The notes: generated by a model from the sequence alone, not told the origin. Shown: positions 1 to 6,629, numbered from the stretch's first letter. The stretch is 7,804 bases of DNA from Clostridiales bacterium (GCA_004556545.1 SFGO01000127.1:1-7804); one strand, 5' to 3'. Made by a program: numbers and translations.

Positions 1-1
1 G

Positions 2-373
2 ACGGTATCCGCCGTGGGCGCTTTCGGCGGCTCCATGTACTATCTGGCGCTGCTGATCGTGGAGTGCATCCTCATGGGCGCGACCATCGACTACGGTATT
101 CTGTACACCAGCTATTACCGGGAGACGCGGCAGCTCATGGGCGTAAGGGAAGCGCTGGCTGCCGCCTACCAGGGCAGCATCCATACGGTGCTCACATCCG
201 GCTCCATCATGGTGCTGATCACGGCGCTGGTCGGCCCTCTGTTCAAGAATCCCACGATCGAGGCCATCGTCCAAACCCTGTCCATCGGCTGCCTGTCGGC
301 CATCCTGCTCATTTTGCTGATCCTGCCCGGTCTGCTGGCGCTGTTTGACAAGTGGGTGGTTCGCAAGAACTGA
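2..373 (+). CDS. MMPL/RND-family membrane transporter, C-terminal end (partial)
   Basis: This is the C-terminal part of a large transporter whose start lies left of the window; the frame is open from base 2 and stops with TGA at 371-373. About 120 residues are visible. They hold at least three hydrophobic membrane segments and the segment GATIDYGILYTSYYRE, which closely resembles the conserved transmembrane motif of MMPL-type RND exporters, with a charged Asp inside a membrane helix. It is followed by a cytoplasmic loop with an LTSGSIMVL-type helix and a final hydrophobic helix ending in a short basic tail (DKWVVRKN). Proteins of this family use the proton gradient to export lipids, drugs or other hydrophobic compounds; the substrate cannot be told from this piece. 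A GTG at 14-16 is in frame but is not a real start, because the family motif sits immediately after it. A strong hairpin follows 8 bp after the stop. Confidence 0.85.
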   Translation, partial: TVSAVGAFGGSMYYLALLIVECILMGATIDYGILYTSYYRETRQLMGVREALAAAYQGSIHTVLTSGSIMVLITALVGPLFKNPTIEAIVQTLSIGCLSAILLILLILPGLLALFDKWVVRKN

Positions 374-381
374 CGACGCGA

Positions 382-414
382 AAGCCCCTTGTCCGCAAAA
401 TGGACAAGGGGCTT
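382..414. terminator. Strong hairpin between convergent genes, probable terminator
   Basis: A perfect 13-bp stem (AAGCCCCTTGTCC pairing with GGACAAGGGGCTT) has a 7-base loop, GCAAAAT. It begins 8 bp after the transporter stop codon. No long T-run follows on either strand, so this is not a textbook rho-independent terminator, but its position between a + gene and a - gene fits a two-way transcription stop. Confidence 0.7.
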
Positions 415-460
415 CCTGCTAATGTGCGTCCGGACAGCTGGTTTCCCCCAGACTGCTGCG

Positions 461-507
461 GCAGGATCACAACCTGCGCGAGAGGCATTGTACGCGCAGC
501 TGCCTGC
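461..507 (-). terminator. Imperfect long hairpin downstream of the SLH gene
   Basis: A 7-bp perfect inner stem (CTGCGCG 474-480 with CGCGCAG 493-499, 12-base loop) is flanked by an outer GCAGG/CCTGC stem (461-465 with 503-507). It lies 34 bp beyond the stop codon of the SLH gene, read on the minus strand. There is no T-run, so the terminator role is an inference from position. Confidence 0.35.
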
Positions 508-540
508 GGCGGTGCGCTTGCCATAACAATCTGCATCCTG

Positions 541-2766
541 TCAGGGGCGGTTCAGGAATCGCCAGAGCATTTCTGCCGCCTCGCCCCGGGTCGCCGCGTC
601 ACGGGGACGGAAAACGTCGCCCGGATCGCCAGCCTTGACCATGCCCATGGCCTCTGCCAGGGCGATGAATCCCAGATTTTCCCCGAAGATTTCAGCGTCA
701 GTAAAGGAGGAGCGGAACGCGTCCGTCAGCGCCGCTGCCCGGTGATAGCCGGCCATGGAAAGGATCGCCCGCACCAGTTCCGCGCGGGTCATATCCTTAT
801 CAAGGTCTTCCTTCGTCAGCACGAGCCGGTATTCCCGGGCGCACATCAGCAATGTTTCGTCGTCCAGATCCCACGCGCTGGGATTTCCAAGGCTGACCAG
901 CAGCGAAGCCGCCTCCCGATTCGTGATCTTCCGATCGGGCAGGAAACGGTCGCCAGGAATGCCCACGCCGTAGGCGGCCAGCTCGTTGGCTGCGTGGTCG
1001 GTCACGTCGTCGTATTCGTAGCGCAGGGGCGCGGCTTCCGTCGTCACAAGGCTTCCGTCCCTGGCGCGGACGGCCGCTATCTGCGGCTCGGAAACCAGAT
1101 CATAGCACAGGGCGAGGTAATGCTTCGTTTCGCCTCGGTCTTGCGCGGCGGGCAGCGTTCGCCAGCACAGCTCTGCGTTCATGGCTTCACAGTAGGCCGC
1201 ATATGCGGCCATCTCGTCGACAATCCCTTCGGTGGGTTCGAAAGCAATGTCCTCCTCCGTCCAGGTCAGCGCGTAGGAGTCGATGTAGCCCGTGGCCATG
1301 TTGACGTTCAGATAAGCGGCGTTGGCCGGATATGGAACGCCGTTTTCGCAGCGCACGGCGCGGATCTGAACGCGGGAATTGTAGTAGCCATCCTGCGTAG
1401 GGAGAACGGCGGGGCAAACAAACATATGTGGAGCATGCTCCGGAAGGTACTTTTCCAGAAAGTGAAGCGCATTTCTTTGGGCGGTGTCTGCCGCGTCGTC
1501 GGCGAATTCGTAGGCTGCGGAGCAGTAGCCTCCGTGGCTGTCCATCTGAAGCAGCGCGCCGGTATGCGCATCCAGCGTGACGCTGCGGAACAGATCGCCG
1601 TATTCAAGGCGCATGAAAACCTCCTCGGCGGCTTCCTCCGCTGCGCCCAGCAGCCGCTGACAGTCCTGGGCGTCGCGGAGCTCCGCCCGGTAGGTCAGTT
1701 GCGCCGTAACCTTTTCGCCCTCCGTTCTATATCGAAGACTTTCCAGCGCATAGTCCTCTGTGACGCCCAGCTCCGCCATGTGCCGCGCCACGGCGTCCAG
1801 CTTCTCCTCCGGCAGGGCGTCCTTCAGCTTTTCGGCGCCCGCGATTTCCGCCTGAGTCAGTCCCTTCTCTCCGGCGTCTGCTTCCGCCTGTGCGGGCGTA
1901 TCCATCGCGTTCCATTCGCCGCTGCGGCCGGCGTTCAGGTCGTACATCTCTCCGGAAACCGCCAGCAGTGTCCAGCGCCCGGCGTCCTCCGGAACATAGC
2001 GCAGCTCCGCCCGGTTTTCGCCGTCAGGCACGTACTGGAGCGTCAGGCGGACGACGCCCTTCAGCTGCTCGTCCGCTTGCTTTTCATCGATGACGACGGC
2101 TTCCGGACGATCTGTTCCGGCCAGCCGCAACCAGTCGTCGCTTCGCCAGAAGGAGCGCACCGCCATTGTCTTCGGATCGATCTCCAGCGTACAGCGAATA
2201 TCCGTCCTCCGCCCGTCCCTGAGAAGCGCTCCTCTCAGGTAAACACTCTCGCCGGGATTCAGATTCAGGCGCTTTTCGGGGAACTCAATCCGGCAGTCCT
2301 CGTTTTCGCGCAGCGCGTTTTTCAGGAACGCCTGCGCAGCATCGCGGAGACTTTTCGCATTATTGGGAACCCGGGGCGCGAAATAGGGCTCATATTCCCA
2401 TAGTTTGTTTTCATGGCAGGAAAACTGATAGGGATAGCCTTCGTCGTCGCAGGAAACGCTGGCGGTACCGCTTTCGTCCCACCAGTGCAGATGCCAGCGA
2501 ACCTTACCGCCCTCCACGCTCTGATCGCCGCTGAAGTCGGTGTAGCGGTCGGATATGCCGCAGCGCTCCTTCACCAGCTCGGTTACGGTGCGCAGCCGCT
2601 CGTCCAGATTGGTGCGGCTTGGTGTTTGCCTGATCTGCGTTTGATGGGAATCTGGCATCAAATATGCGGACAATATCCGTGGCGGTTTGTCGTATGCTTC
2701 AGCGGAAGCGGGCAGAAAGAAGAAGTTCAGCAGTGCGGCAACCAGTAAAACAGAAACGATATTCAT
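541..2766 (-). CDS. Exported protein with YcdB/YcdC-like region and C-terminal SLH repeats
   Basis: An intact gene of 741 aa. The start at 2766 is chosen because AGGAGG lies 8 bases upstream and the protein then opens with a signal-peptide-like stretch (hydrophobic MNIVSVLLVAALLNFFF, then PASA-EA as the likely cleavage site). The frame is open 25 codons further up, but that ATG (2841) has no ribosome site and would bury the signal. Residues from about 50 (LVKERCGISDRYTDFSG followed by WHLHWWDESG and DDEGYPYQF) resemble the YcdB/YcdC repeat region of clostridial surface proteins. The middle holds more PepSY-like alpha/beta stretches and an Ala/Glu-rich linker. The last ~145 residues contain SLH-type repeats; the final one is clear (SSFTDAE...FIALAEAMGMVKAG...FRPRDAATRGEAAEML). 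SLH domains usually anchor proteins non-covalently to secondary cell-wall polymer, so it probably sits at the cell surface. The ligand or enzymatic role is unknown. It is monocistronic as far as seen. Confidence 0.8.
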   Translation of the reverse strand: MNIVSVLLVAALLNFFFLPASAEAYDKPPRILSAYLMPDSHQTQIRQTPSRTNLDERLRTVTELVKERCGISDRYTDFSGDQSVEGGKVRWHLHWWDESGTASVSCDDEGYPYQFSCHENKLWEYEPYFAPRVPNNAKSLRDAAQAFLKNALRENEDCRIEFPEKRLNLNPGESVYLRGALLRDGRRTDIRCTLEIDPKTMAVRSFWRSDDWLRLAGTDRPEAVVIDEKQADEQLKGVVRLTLQYVPDGENRAELRYVPEDAGRWTLLAVSGEMYDLNAGRSGEWNAMDTPAQAEADAGEKGLTQAEIAGAEKLKDALPEEKLDAVARHMAELGVTEDYALESLRYRTEGEKVTAQLTYRAELRDAQDCQRLLGAAEEAAEEVFMRLEYGDLFRSVTLDAHTGALLQMDSHGGYCSAAYEFADDAADTAQRNALHFLEKYLPEHAPHMFVCPAVLPTQDGYYNSRVQIRAVRCENGVPYPANAAYLNVNMATGYIDSYALTWTEEDIAFEPTEGIVDEMAAYAAYCEAMNAELCWRTLPAAQDRGETKHYLALCYDLVSEPQIAAVRARDGSLVTTEAAPLRYEYDDVTDHAANELAAYGVGIPGDRFLPDRKITNREAASLLVSLGNPSAWDLDDETLLMCAREYRLVLTKEDLDKDMTRAELVRAILSMAGYHRAAALTDAFRSSFTDAEIFGENLGFIALAEAMGMVKAGDPGDVFRPRDAATRGEAAEMLWRFLNRP

Positions 2767-2774
2767 CTTGATGT

Positions 2775-2780
2775 CCTCCT
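2775..2780 (-). promoter_or_regulatory. Ribosome binding site AGGAGG of the SLH gene
   Basis: On the minus strand, AGGAGG stands 8 bases before the ATG at 2766. This decides the start of the SLH gene in favour of the signal-peptide Met over the upstream in-frame ATG at 2841. Confidence 0.85.
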
Positions 2781-2837
2781 TCTCCGGTTCATTTGCACGT
2801 CGGGCAGGTCGGGATGGCATGTGGGGAGGCTGTGTTG

Positions 2838-2909
2838 TCATGGAGCGCTGCTCTTGCGGATGCTTACTTTCTTCATCTTTAGCAGATCAGACAGTTTCTT
2901 TCGCACCAT
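2838..2909 (-). other. Short basic open frame upstream of the SLH gene, doubtful
   Basis: Twenty-three codons, MVRKKLSDLLKMKKVSIRKS then SAP and TGA, end just before the SLH gene leader. The product would be short, Lys/Arg-rich and amphipathic. It could be the severed C-terminus of a lost gene, a leader peptide or chance. No ribosome site is obvious. Its upstream end lies where the HsdR remnant begins on the other strand. I do not recognise a family. Confidence 0.15.
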
Positions 2910-2917
2910 TTCATCAA

Positions 2918-3101
2918 TATGTTAATAAGCCGATGGCAGGACACAACCTGATGCAAGCTATCGCCCGTGTCAATCGTGTCTTCAAAGACAAGGAAGGCGG
3001 TTTGGTTGTTGATTATGTCGGCATTGCGGCTGCACTGAAACGGGCGATGAACGACTACACTGCCAGAGATAAGAAAAACTATGGTGATACAGATGTAAGC
3101 A
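2918..3101 (+). pseudogene. hsdR: Fragment of type I restriction endonuclease subunit HsdR
   Basis: About 60 residues in one frame match the end of the helicase motor of HsdR-type restriction subunits: NKPMAGHNLMQAIARVNRVF carries the arginine-containing motif VI (QAIARVNR), followed by DKEGGLVVDYVGIA and a K-rich YTARDKKNYGDTDV stretch. HsdR proteins are about 1000 aa and translocate DNA before cutting it; here neither the nuclease domain, the first helicase domain nor the C-terminus is present, and no hsdM or hsdS lies nearby, so it cannot function. The frame stays open to 3130, but family-like sequence ends near 3100, where it meets a MarR tail in another frame. The upstream edge is fuzzy: weaker similarity may begin near 2900. 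The remnant is more AT-rich than the genes on either side of the patch. Confidence 0.8.
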
Positions 3102-3218
3102 ATGCTGCTGCACGGCTTTTCCGAGGATGAAAAAGTCTTATTCAATCAGCTTTTGGCAAGAGCAGCTGAAAATATGAAGCGAACACCCGCTGCGCTTGGC
3201 GGGTTTCGCTTAGAGTAA
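3102..3218 (+). pseudogene. C-terminal remnant of a MarR-family regulator
   Basis: An open frame of 38 codons, MLLHGFSEDEKVLFNQLLAR followed by AAENMKRTPAALGGFRLE, ends with TAA. The 'GFSEDEK...LLARAAENM' pattern is the final dimerisation helix typical of MarR regulators, which are about 140-150 aa and carry a winged helix before this point. That DNA-binding part is absent: an in-frame stop at 3096-3098 and the HsdR fragment replace it. A MATE pump begins 33 bp downstream, and MarR genes often precede and repress such pumps, so the tail and pump were probably neighbours in the donor. Identification rests on a short tail, so the family call is good but not certain. Confidence 0.6.
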
Positions 3219-3221
3219 AAC

Positions 3222-3235
3222 GATAGCGTACTATC
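3222..3235. repeat. Small inverted repeat between marR tail and MATE gene
   Basis: GATAG-CGTA-CTATC forms a 5-bp inverted repeat between the MarR remnant and the pump's ribosome site. It might be a leftover regulator-binding site, but palindromes this short also arise by chance. Confidence 0.25.
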
Positions 3236-3251
3236 ATAATTGAAGGATGTT

Positions 3252-3801
3252 ATGGAAGATAATAAGTCAATAGAAGTCTTTGCGAAAGCACCGATCCGCA
3301 AAGCGGTTTTACAAAACGCACTGCCTGCAATGGCGGCGATACTCATGGTGCTGATCTATAATCTGGCAGATACTTTCTTCATCGGGCAGACCCATGACGA
3401 TCTGCAGGTAGCGTCTGTCTCCCTTGCCACACCGATTTTCCTGCTGTTTATGTCTGTGGGAACGGTCTTTGGCATCGGCGGCACATCGGTGATTTCCCGC
3501 GCCTTGGGTGAGGGACGGAGGGACTACGCGAAAAAAAGTCTGCTCCTTCTGCATGTGGAGCTGTGTTGCCGTCGGCGTACTGATGTCCGCGCTGTTCCTG
3601 ATTTTTATGGATCAGATTCTTGCCCTGATCGGCGCAAGTGCGGAAACCTGGGACTATGCGAAAACCTATCTGGTCATCGTCAGCTGTTCCGGACCGTTTG
3701 TCCTGATTGCCAACTGCTACTCCAACATCATCCGCGCTGAGGGACAGGCCGGCAAGGCGATGATGGGTCAGGTCATCGGGAATCTGCTGAAAGTCATTCT
3801 T
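3252..3801 (+). pseudogene. N-terminal fragment of a MATE-family multidrug efflux pump, frameshifted
   Basis: MATE pumps (about 450 aa, 12 membrane helices) export cationic drugs using Na+ or H+. About 183 codons are here. The start ATG at 3252 has GAAGG 5 bases upstream. The N-terminus (APIRKAVLQNALPAMAAIL, then IYNLADTFFIGQ) and the FGIGGTSVISRALGEGRRDY loop are classic family signatures. At the A-run 3531-3537 the frame changes: with six A's instead of seven, the reading continues as AKKVCSFCMWSCVAVGVLMS, which is family-like. The second half runs to IIRAEGQAGKAMMGQVIGNL (then LKVIL) near 3801, where the family would go on with a 'DP' motif; instead the sequence switches to an unrelated cysteine-rich protein. 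About two thirds of the pump is missing, so it is non-functional even if the frameshift is a sequencing error. Confidence 0.85.
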
Positions 3802-3803
3802 AG

Positions 3804-4675
3804 CGGCCCTGGTCGAGCAATCCCGACAAGCACTGGCGCGCCTGTATCTACTGTAATGAGGCGGGGAGCAGAACTTCCCATTCGTTCATGGAACAGCCCG
3901 ACGCCCGGTATCTGAAGTTCGAGGCCACCTGCGTATCTCCGACCGTGTATTACAGGGTCTGTTCCGACTGCGGCTACCAGACGCCGAGCACTTTTGAAAG
4001 CGGCGATATCGATCCGAACAACCACGATCTGGAGCGTCATGACGAGGTGAAAGCCCCACCTGCACGGAAAAGGGCTGGAGCGCCTACTATACCTGCTCCC
4101 GCTGCGACTACAGCACCTATCGGGATATTGGTGCGCTGGGACATTCCTATGAAGCCCACACGGTTCAGCCCACCTGCACGAAGGAGGGGCATATCCTGCA
4201 TACCTGCGTCCGCTGCAAGGCCAGCTATATCGACGCCGTTGTTTCCAGCCACGGCCACTGGTACGGCGACGCTACCAGCAGCGCCGACTGCCGGCGAAAC
4301 GGCTGCAGGCATACGGGAAAGGCTCTCTGCGAGCCGCTTGCCTGCCGCCTGCTGCTCAAGGACGCGGAGGTTTATGATTTCACGCTCTGCCCCGTCTGCG
4401 GCGAGCTGGTGCTGCGCATCGGCGATTTGCAAAACGGCGAGCGCATGCTGAGCGTGGGCTTTGAGTATGGCGGAAGACTGACCCAACCCACGGGACAGGT
4501 GGAGATTTCTCTGCCCGCGGCATTGCTGGACGGCTATACGCTGATGCTGCTGGATGCGGACGGCACGGAAACAGTGCTTTCCCACACACTGAACGGCGAC
4601 GAAGCAACCTTTACGCTGGACTTCACGACAGACGCAAGCCCTACCCGGGTGCTTTGCCTCATTTTGGTTTTCTGA
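3804..4675 (+). pseudogene. C-terminal part of a cysteine-rich repeat surface protein, frameshifted
   Basis: Two frames join into one protein of about 290 residues. The first, open from just after the TAG at 3801, reads WSSNPDKHWRACIYC, then HSFMEQ, YRVCSDCGYQTP and HDEVKA. With a fifth C in the run 4054-4057 it continues as PTCTEKGWSAYYTCSRCDY, GHSYEAHTVQPTCTKEG, HTCVRC, a few more Cys pairs (LCPVCGE), and ends in a beta-rich domain (LPAALLDGYTLMLLDADGTE) stopping at 4673-4675. Repeated 'PTCT-KG-x-Y-TC-x2-C' units with paired CxxC are common in secreted clostridial surface proteins and may bind metal or form a rigid stalk; the function is not known. The N-terminus with its export signal is missing, because the sequence begins abruptly at the MATE junction. 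A strong hairpin follows, so the 3' end looks native. Confidence 0.75.
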
Positions 4676-4695
4676 TTCTCCACAGTGCATAACAG

Positions 4696-4728
4696 ACGGG
4701 AGGGCGCGACCAGTTTCCGCCCTCCCGT
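4696..4728 (+). terminator. Hairpin after the cysteine-rich gene
   Basis: A perfect 11-bp GC-rich stem (ACGGGAGGGCG with CGCCCTCCCGT, 11-base loop) begins 20 bp after the stop codon. There is no T-run, but stem strength and placement suggest a transcription end for the + gene. Confidence 0.6.
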
Positions 4729-4791
4729 GCATGCTTGATGTACCAGGCAGGAATCTGCTTCGATGGCAGCGAAACCATCCTTATTGCAAAC

Positions 4792-4818
4792 GGCATGCTC
4801 TCCTCGAGGGGACATGCC
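4792..4818. terminator. Second hairpin between convergent genes
   Basis: GGCATG (4792-4797) pairs with CATGCC (4813-4818) around an inner CTCC-TCGA-GGGG hairpin. On + it is followed by a loosely T-rich TTGCTTTAATCTTTT. It lies between the ends of the cysteine-rich gene and the TetR gene and could end either transcript. Apart from this hairpin I see nothing in 4735-4946. Confidence 0.4.
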
Positions 4819-4946
4819 TTGCTTTAATCTTTTGAAACAGCTTCTTGCGGGTTCATCGCCCTGTCAGGAAGGAAGTGAAAATATACCATGGCAACAACCT
4901 GCGCAAACCGATTGTCATGCAGATAGGCACATGCTTTTGCGATTCT

Positions 4947-5449
4947 TTACTGAAACTGCGATAGGCTGCACTGAACGATGCGGTTGACGAAGCGAACCAC
5001 TTCCTCGCGGCTGTATTTTTCGTAGCCCTCCACAACCACGTGCATCAGCCCGTTGGACAGATGGGTGTAGAGCATTTCCAGCTCCGCCTCCGTTACGCGA
5101 TGCAGGTGCTGTTTCCAGTAGTCGGGCAGGCGTTTTGAAAGATCAGCACGCGGCAGGCCTCCTGCTGCTGCTCGATCATCGTATAGATAGCCTCGATCAG
5201 CGCGGTCACGTCAAAGGAATCCACCAGCTTCAGCGACTGCTGAAACGCTTCCAGCAGGTCCTCCTCGATGCTCTCCAGCAGTGCAAAGCAGTCGCTGTAG
5301 TGGGCGTAAAACGTGGCGCGGTTCAGCTCGGCCCGTTCGCAGACCTCCTTGACGGTGATCTTGTTGATGGGCTTTTCCTGCAGAAACGATAAAAGCGTCT
5401 GCTTGAGCACGCTCTGCGTGTAGCGGATTCTCGCGTCTGTCCTGCTCAT
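4947..5449 (-). pseudogene. TetR/AcrR-family regulator, one frameshift
   Basis: TetR-type repressors bind an operator through an N-terminal helix-turn-helix and release it on ligand binding. The N-terminal ~50 residues show the fold clearly: RIRYTQSVLKQTLLSFLQEK, then ITVKEVCERAELNRATFYAH (helix-turn-helix) and YSDCFALLESIEEDLLEAF. The first frame stops early at 5093, but one added T in the run 5133-5136 restores a continuous C-terminus: RLPDYWKQHLHRVTEAELEM, LYTHLSNGLMHVVVEGYEKY, SREEVVRFVNRIVQCSLSQF and a stop at 4947-4949. The corrected protein is 167 aa, somewhat short but fitting the subgroup with a TetR_C_8-like C-terminus. If the shift is real, the ligand-binding and dimer part is replaced by a few odd residues. 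It diverges from the reductase gene at 5619, which is the likely target. The ribosome site before ATG 5449 is weak (GAAGAGATGA). Confidence 0.8.
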
Positions 5450-5539
5450 TTATATCATCTCTTCACAAAAAATTCACACTTATTGGCGACAGTTGCGCCG
5501 TGTGTGTCGGTTTTTTTTCACGCGGCGGGGCATTGACGG

Positions 5540-5568
5540 TTGCCCTTTGTGGCTGTCTCTATTATACT
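5540..5568 (+). promoter_or_regulatory. Sigma-70-type promoter for the reductase gene
   Basis: TTGCCC (5540-5545) and TATACT (5563-5568) are separated by 17 bp, the optimal spacing, and transcription would begin about 5575, inside the inverted repeats. A better -35 hexamer, TTGACG at 5533-5538, lies 24 bp from the same -10, which is too far. The spot between divergent genes supports the call. Confidence 0.6.
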
Positions 5569-5570
5569 GG

Positions 5571-5602
5571 AGATGTGAAAGATAATCAACATCTGTCTTT
5601 CA
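5571..5602. repeat. Two overlapping inverted repeats, candidate TetR operator
   Basis: AGATGT (5571-5576) is inverted as ACATCT (5589-5594), and TGAAAGA (5576-5582) is inverted as TCTTTCA (5596-5602). Both pairs are perfect, have arm centres about 18-20 bp apart, and interlock. They start 3 bp past the -10 box and end 5 bp before the ribosome site, the place where a repressor from the divergent tetR gene would act. They could alternatively form mutually exclusive RNA hairpins in the leader. Confidence 0.5.
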
Positions 5603-5618
5603 TTTTGGAGGCGATAGG

Positions 5619-6629
5619 ATGTTTGAAAAATATCTGATTACAGGTGCGACGGGGTTTCTGGGACGTACTGTGCTGGCACAGTTGTGGGACGCGAAGGCAG
5701 AAATCCGTGCACTGGTGATGGAGGGTGATCCGCTGGCGCGGGAGCTTTCTCAGAATGTTCGCGTCATAACGGGCGACGTGTGCGACGAAGCCACGCTCGA
5801 ACGCTTCTTCGCGGGCGCGGATGAGCATACCTGCGTCATTCACTGCGCGGGGATGATCTCTGTGGCCACCCATCCCGGCGACCGAATCTACCGGGTCAAT
5901 GTGGACGGCACGAGAAATATTCTGAAATTCTGCCGCCAATGCGGCGTTGGCAAGCTGGTCTACGTCAGCTCCGTCCATGCGATTGCGGAAAAGCCGAAGG
6001 GCACGGAAATCTCGGAGACGACGACCTTTTCCCCGGAGCTTGTCAGGGGCGATTACGCAAAGAGCAAGGCCATGGCCACGGCGCTGGTGCTGCAGGCGGC
6101 GAAGGACGAGCTGAACGCCAGCGTCGTATTCCCATCGGGCATCATCGGGCCGGGCGATCTGGGAAAGGGCAGCATTACGAATATGCTGCTGTCCTTCCTC
6201 GCGGGGAAGCTGCCGCTGGCGGTAAAGGGCGGATATGATTTCGTAGACGTGCGGGACGTCGCCTCGGGCGTCGTCGCGTGCGCGGAGCGCGGTCTGCCCG
6301 GACACGGCTATATTCTCTCCGGTCATTACGCCACCATCCGGGATATACTGGAGCTGGTGAAAAAGACGGTGAACCTGCGGCACAGCGTGTCCTATCTGCC
6401 GATCGGCTTTGCGAAGCTGGTCGCGCCGATTTTTGAAAAGATCAGTCTGCGCAGGCGGGAACCGCTCTACTTTACGCCTTATTCCATCGCGGTGCTGGAT
6501 TCCAACGGTGCGTTCAGCCGCAGCGCCGCAGCGACGGCCCTCGGCTATACGCCCAGGCCGCTGAGCAGTACGATCCGGGATACCGTACTATGGCTAAAGG
6601 AGAAGATGGGCGGCAAATCACAGGCGTAA
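5619..6629 (+). CDS. NAD(P)-dependent epimerase/dehydratase-like reductase (extended SDR)
   Basis: An intact 336-aa protein, the usual length for extended short-chain dehydrogenases. The start ATG has GGAGG at 5607-5611, 7 bases upstream. The N-terminal Rossmann fold carries the cofactor glycine motif TGATGFLG (G9, G12, G15); NVDGTRNIL and VYVSS (Ser 117/118) follow, and the catalytic pair lies at Y146 and K150 (YAKSK). VVFPSGIIGPGD and DFVDVRDVA complete the family signature. Such enzymes act in the cytoplasm on sugar nucleotides, steroid-like or flavonol-like carbonyl substrates; the 3-beta-HSD/dihydroflavonol-reductase-like branch fits better than the sugar epimerases, but the substrate cannot be named. 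There is no frameshift, unlike its neighbours. Divergent tetR and the repeats at 5571-5602 suggest repressor control, possibly induced by the substrate or a toxic carbonyl compound. No second gene follows on the same strand. Confidence 0.9.
   Translation: MFEKYLITGATGFLGRTVLAQLWDAKAEIRALVMEGDPLARELSQNVRVITGDVCDEATLERFFAGADEHTCVIHCAGMISVATHPGDRIYRVNVDGTRNILKFCRQCGVGKLVYVSSVHAIAEKPKGTEISETTTFSPELVRGDYAKSKAMATALVLQAAKDELNASVVFPSGIIGPGDLGKGSITNMLLSFLAGKLPLAVKGGYDFVDVRDVASGVVACAERGLPGHGYILSGHYATIRDILELVKKTVNLRHSVSYLPIGFAKLVAPIFEKISLRRREPLYFTPYSIAVLDSNGAFSRSAAATALGYTPRPLSSTIRDTVLWLKEKMGGKSQA

Noticed and set aside
352..2403. A 683-codon open frame on + opposite the SLH gene
   Set aside because: It is an antisense shadow of a GC-rich gene. 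Its protein is low in recognisable motifs, rich in Arg, Val and Gly, and has no ribosome site, while the minus strand shows signal peptide and SLH repeats.
2918..3101. An active restriction-modification or defence system
   Set aside because: Only about 60 of roughly 1000 HsdR residues are present and no methylase or specificity gene is in the window.
4037..4732. A 231-codon open frame on - opposite the cysteine-rich gene
   Set aside because: Ala/Arg/Gln-rich shadow sequence that also runs through the hairpin at 4696-4728; the + strand shows ordered CxxC repeats.
5533..5568. TTGACG as the -35 box of the reductase promoter
   Set aside because: It is 24 bp from the -10 TATACT. TTGCCC at 5540 has the proper 17-bp spacing.
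5571..5602. Folded RNA pseudoknot in the reductase leader
   Set aside because: The two helices interlock like an H-type pseudoknot, but the connecting loops would be 0 and 1 base, too short to span 6-bp stems, so both helices cannot form together.
5586..6383. A 265-codon open frame on - opposite the reductase
   Set aside because: The + strand encodes a complete SDR with all key motifs; the minus frame has none and covers the promoter-proximal leader.
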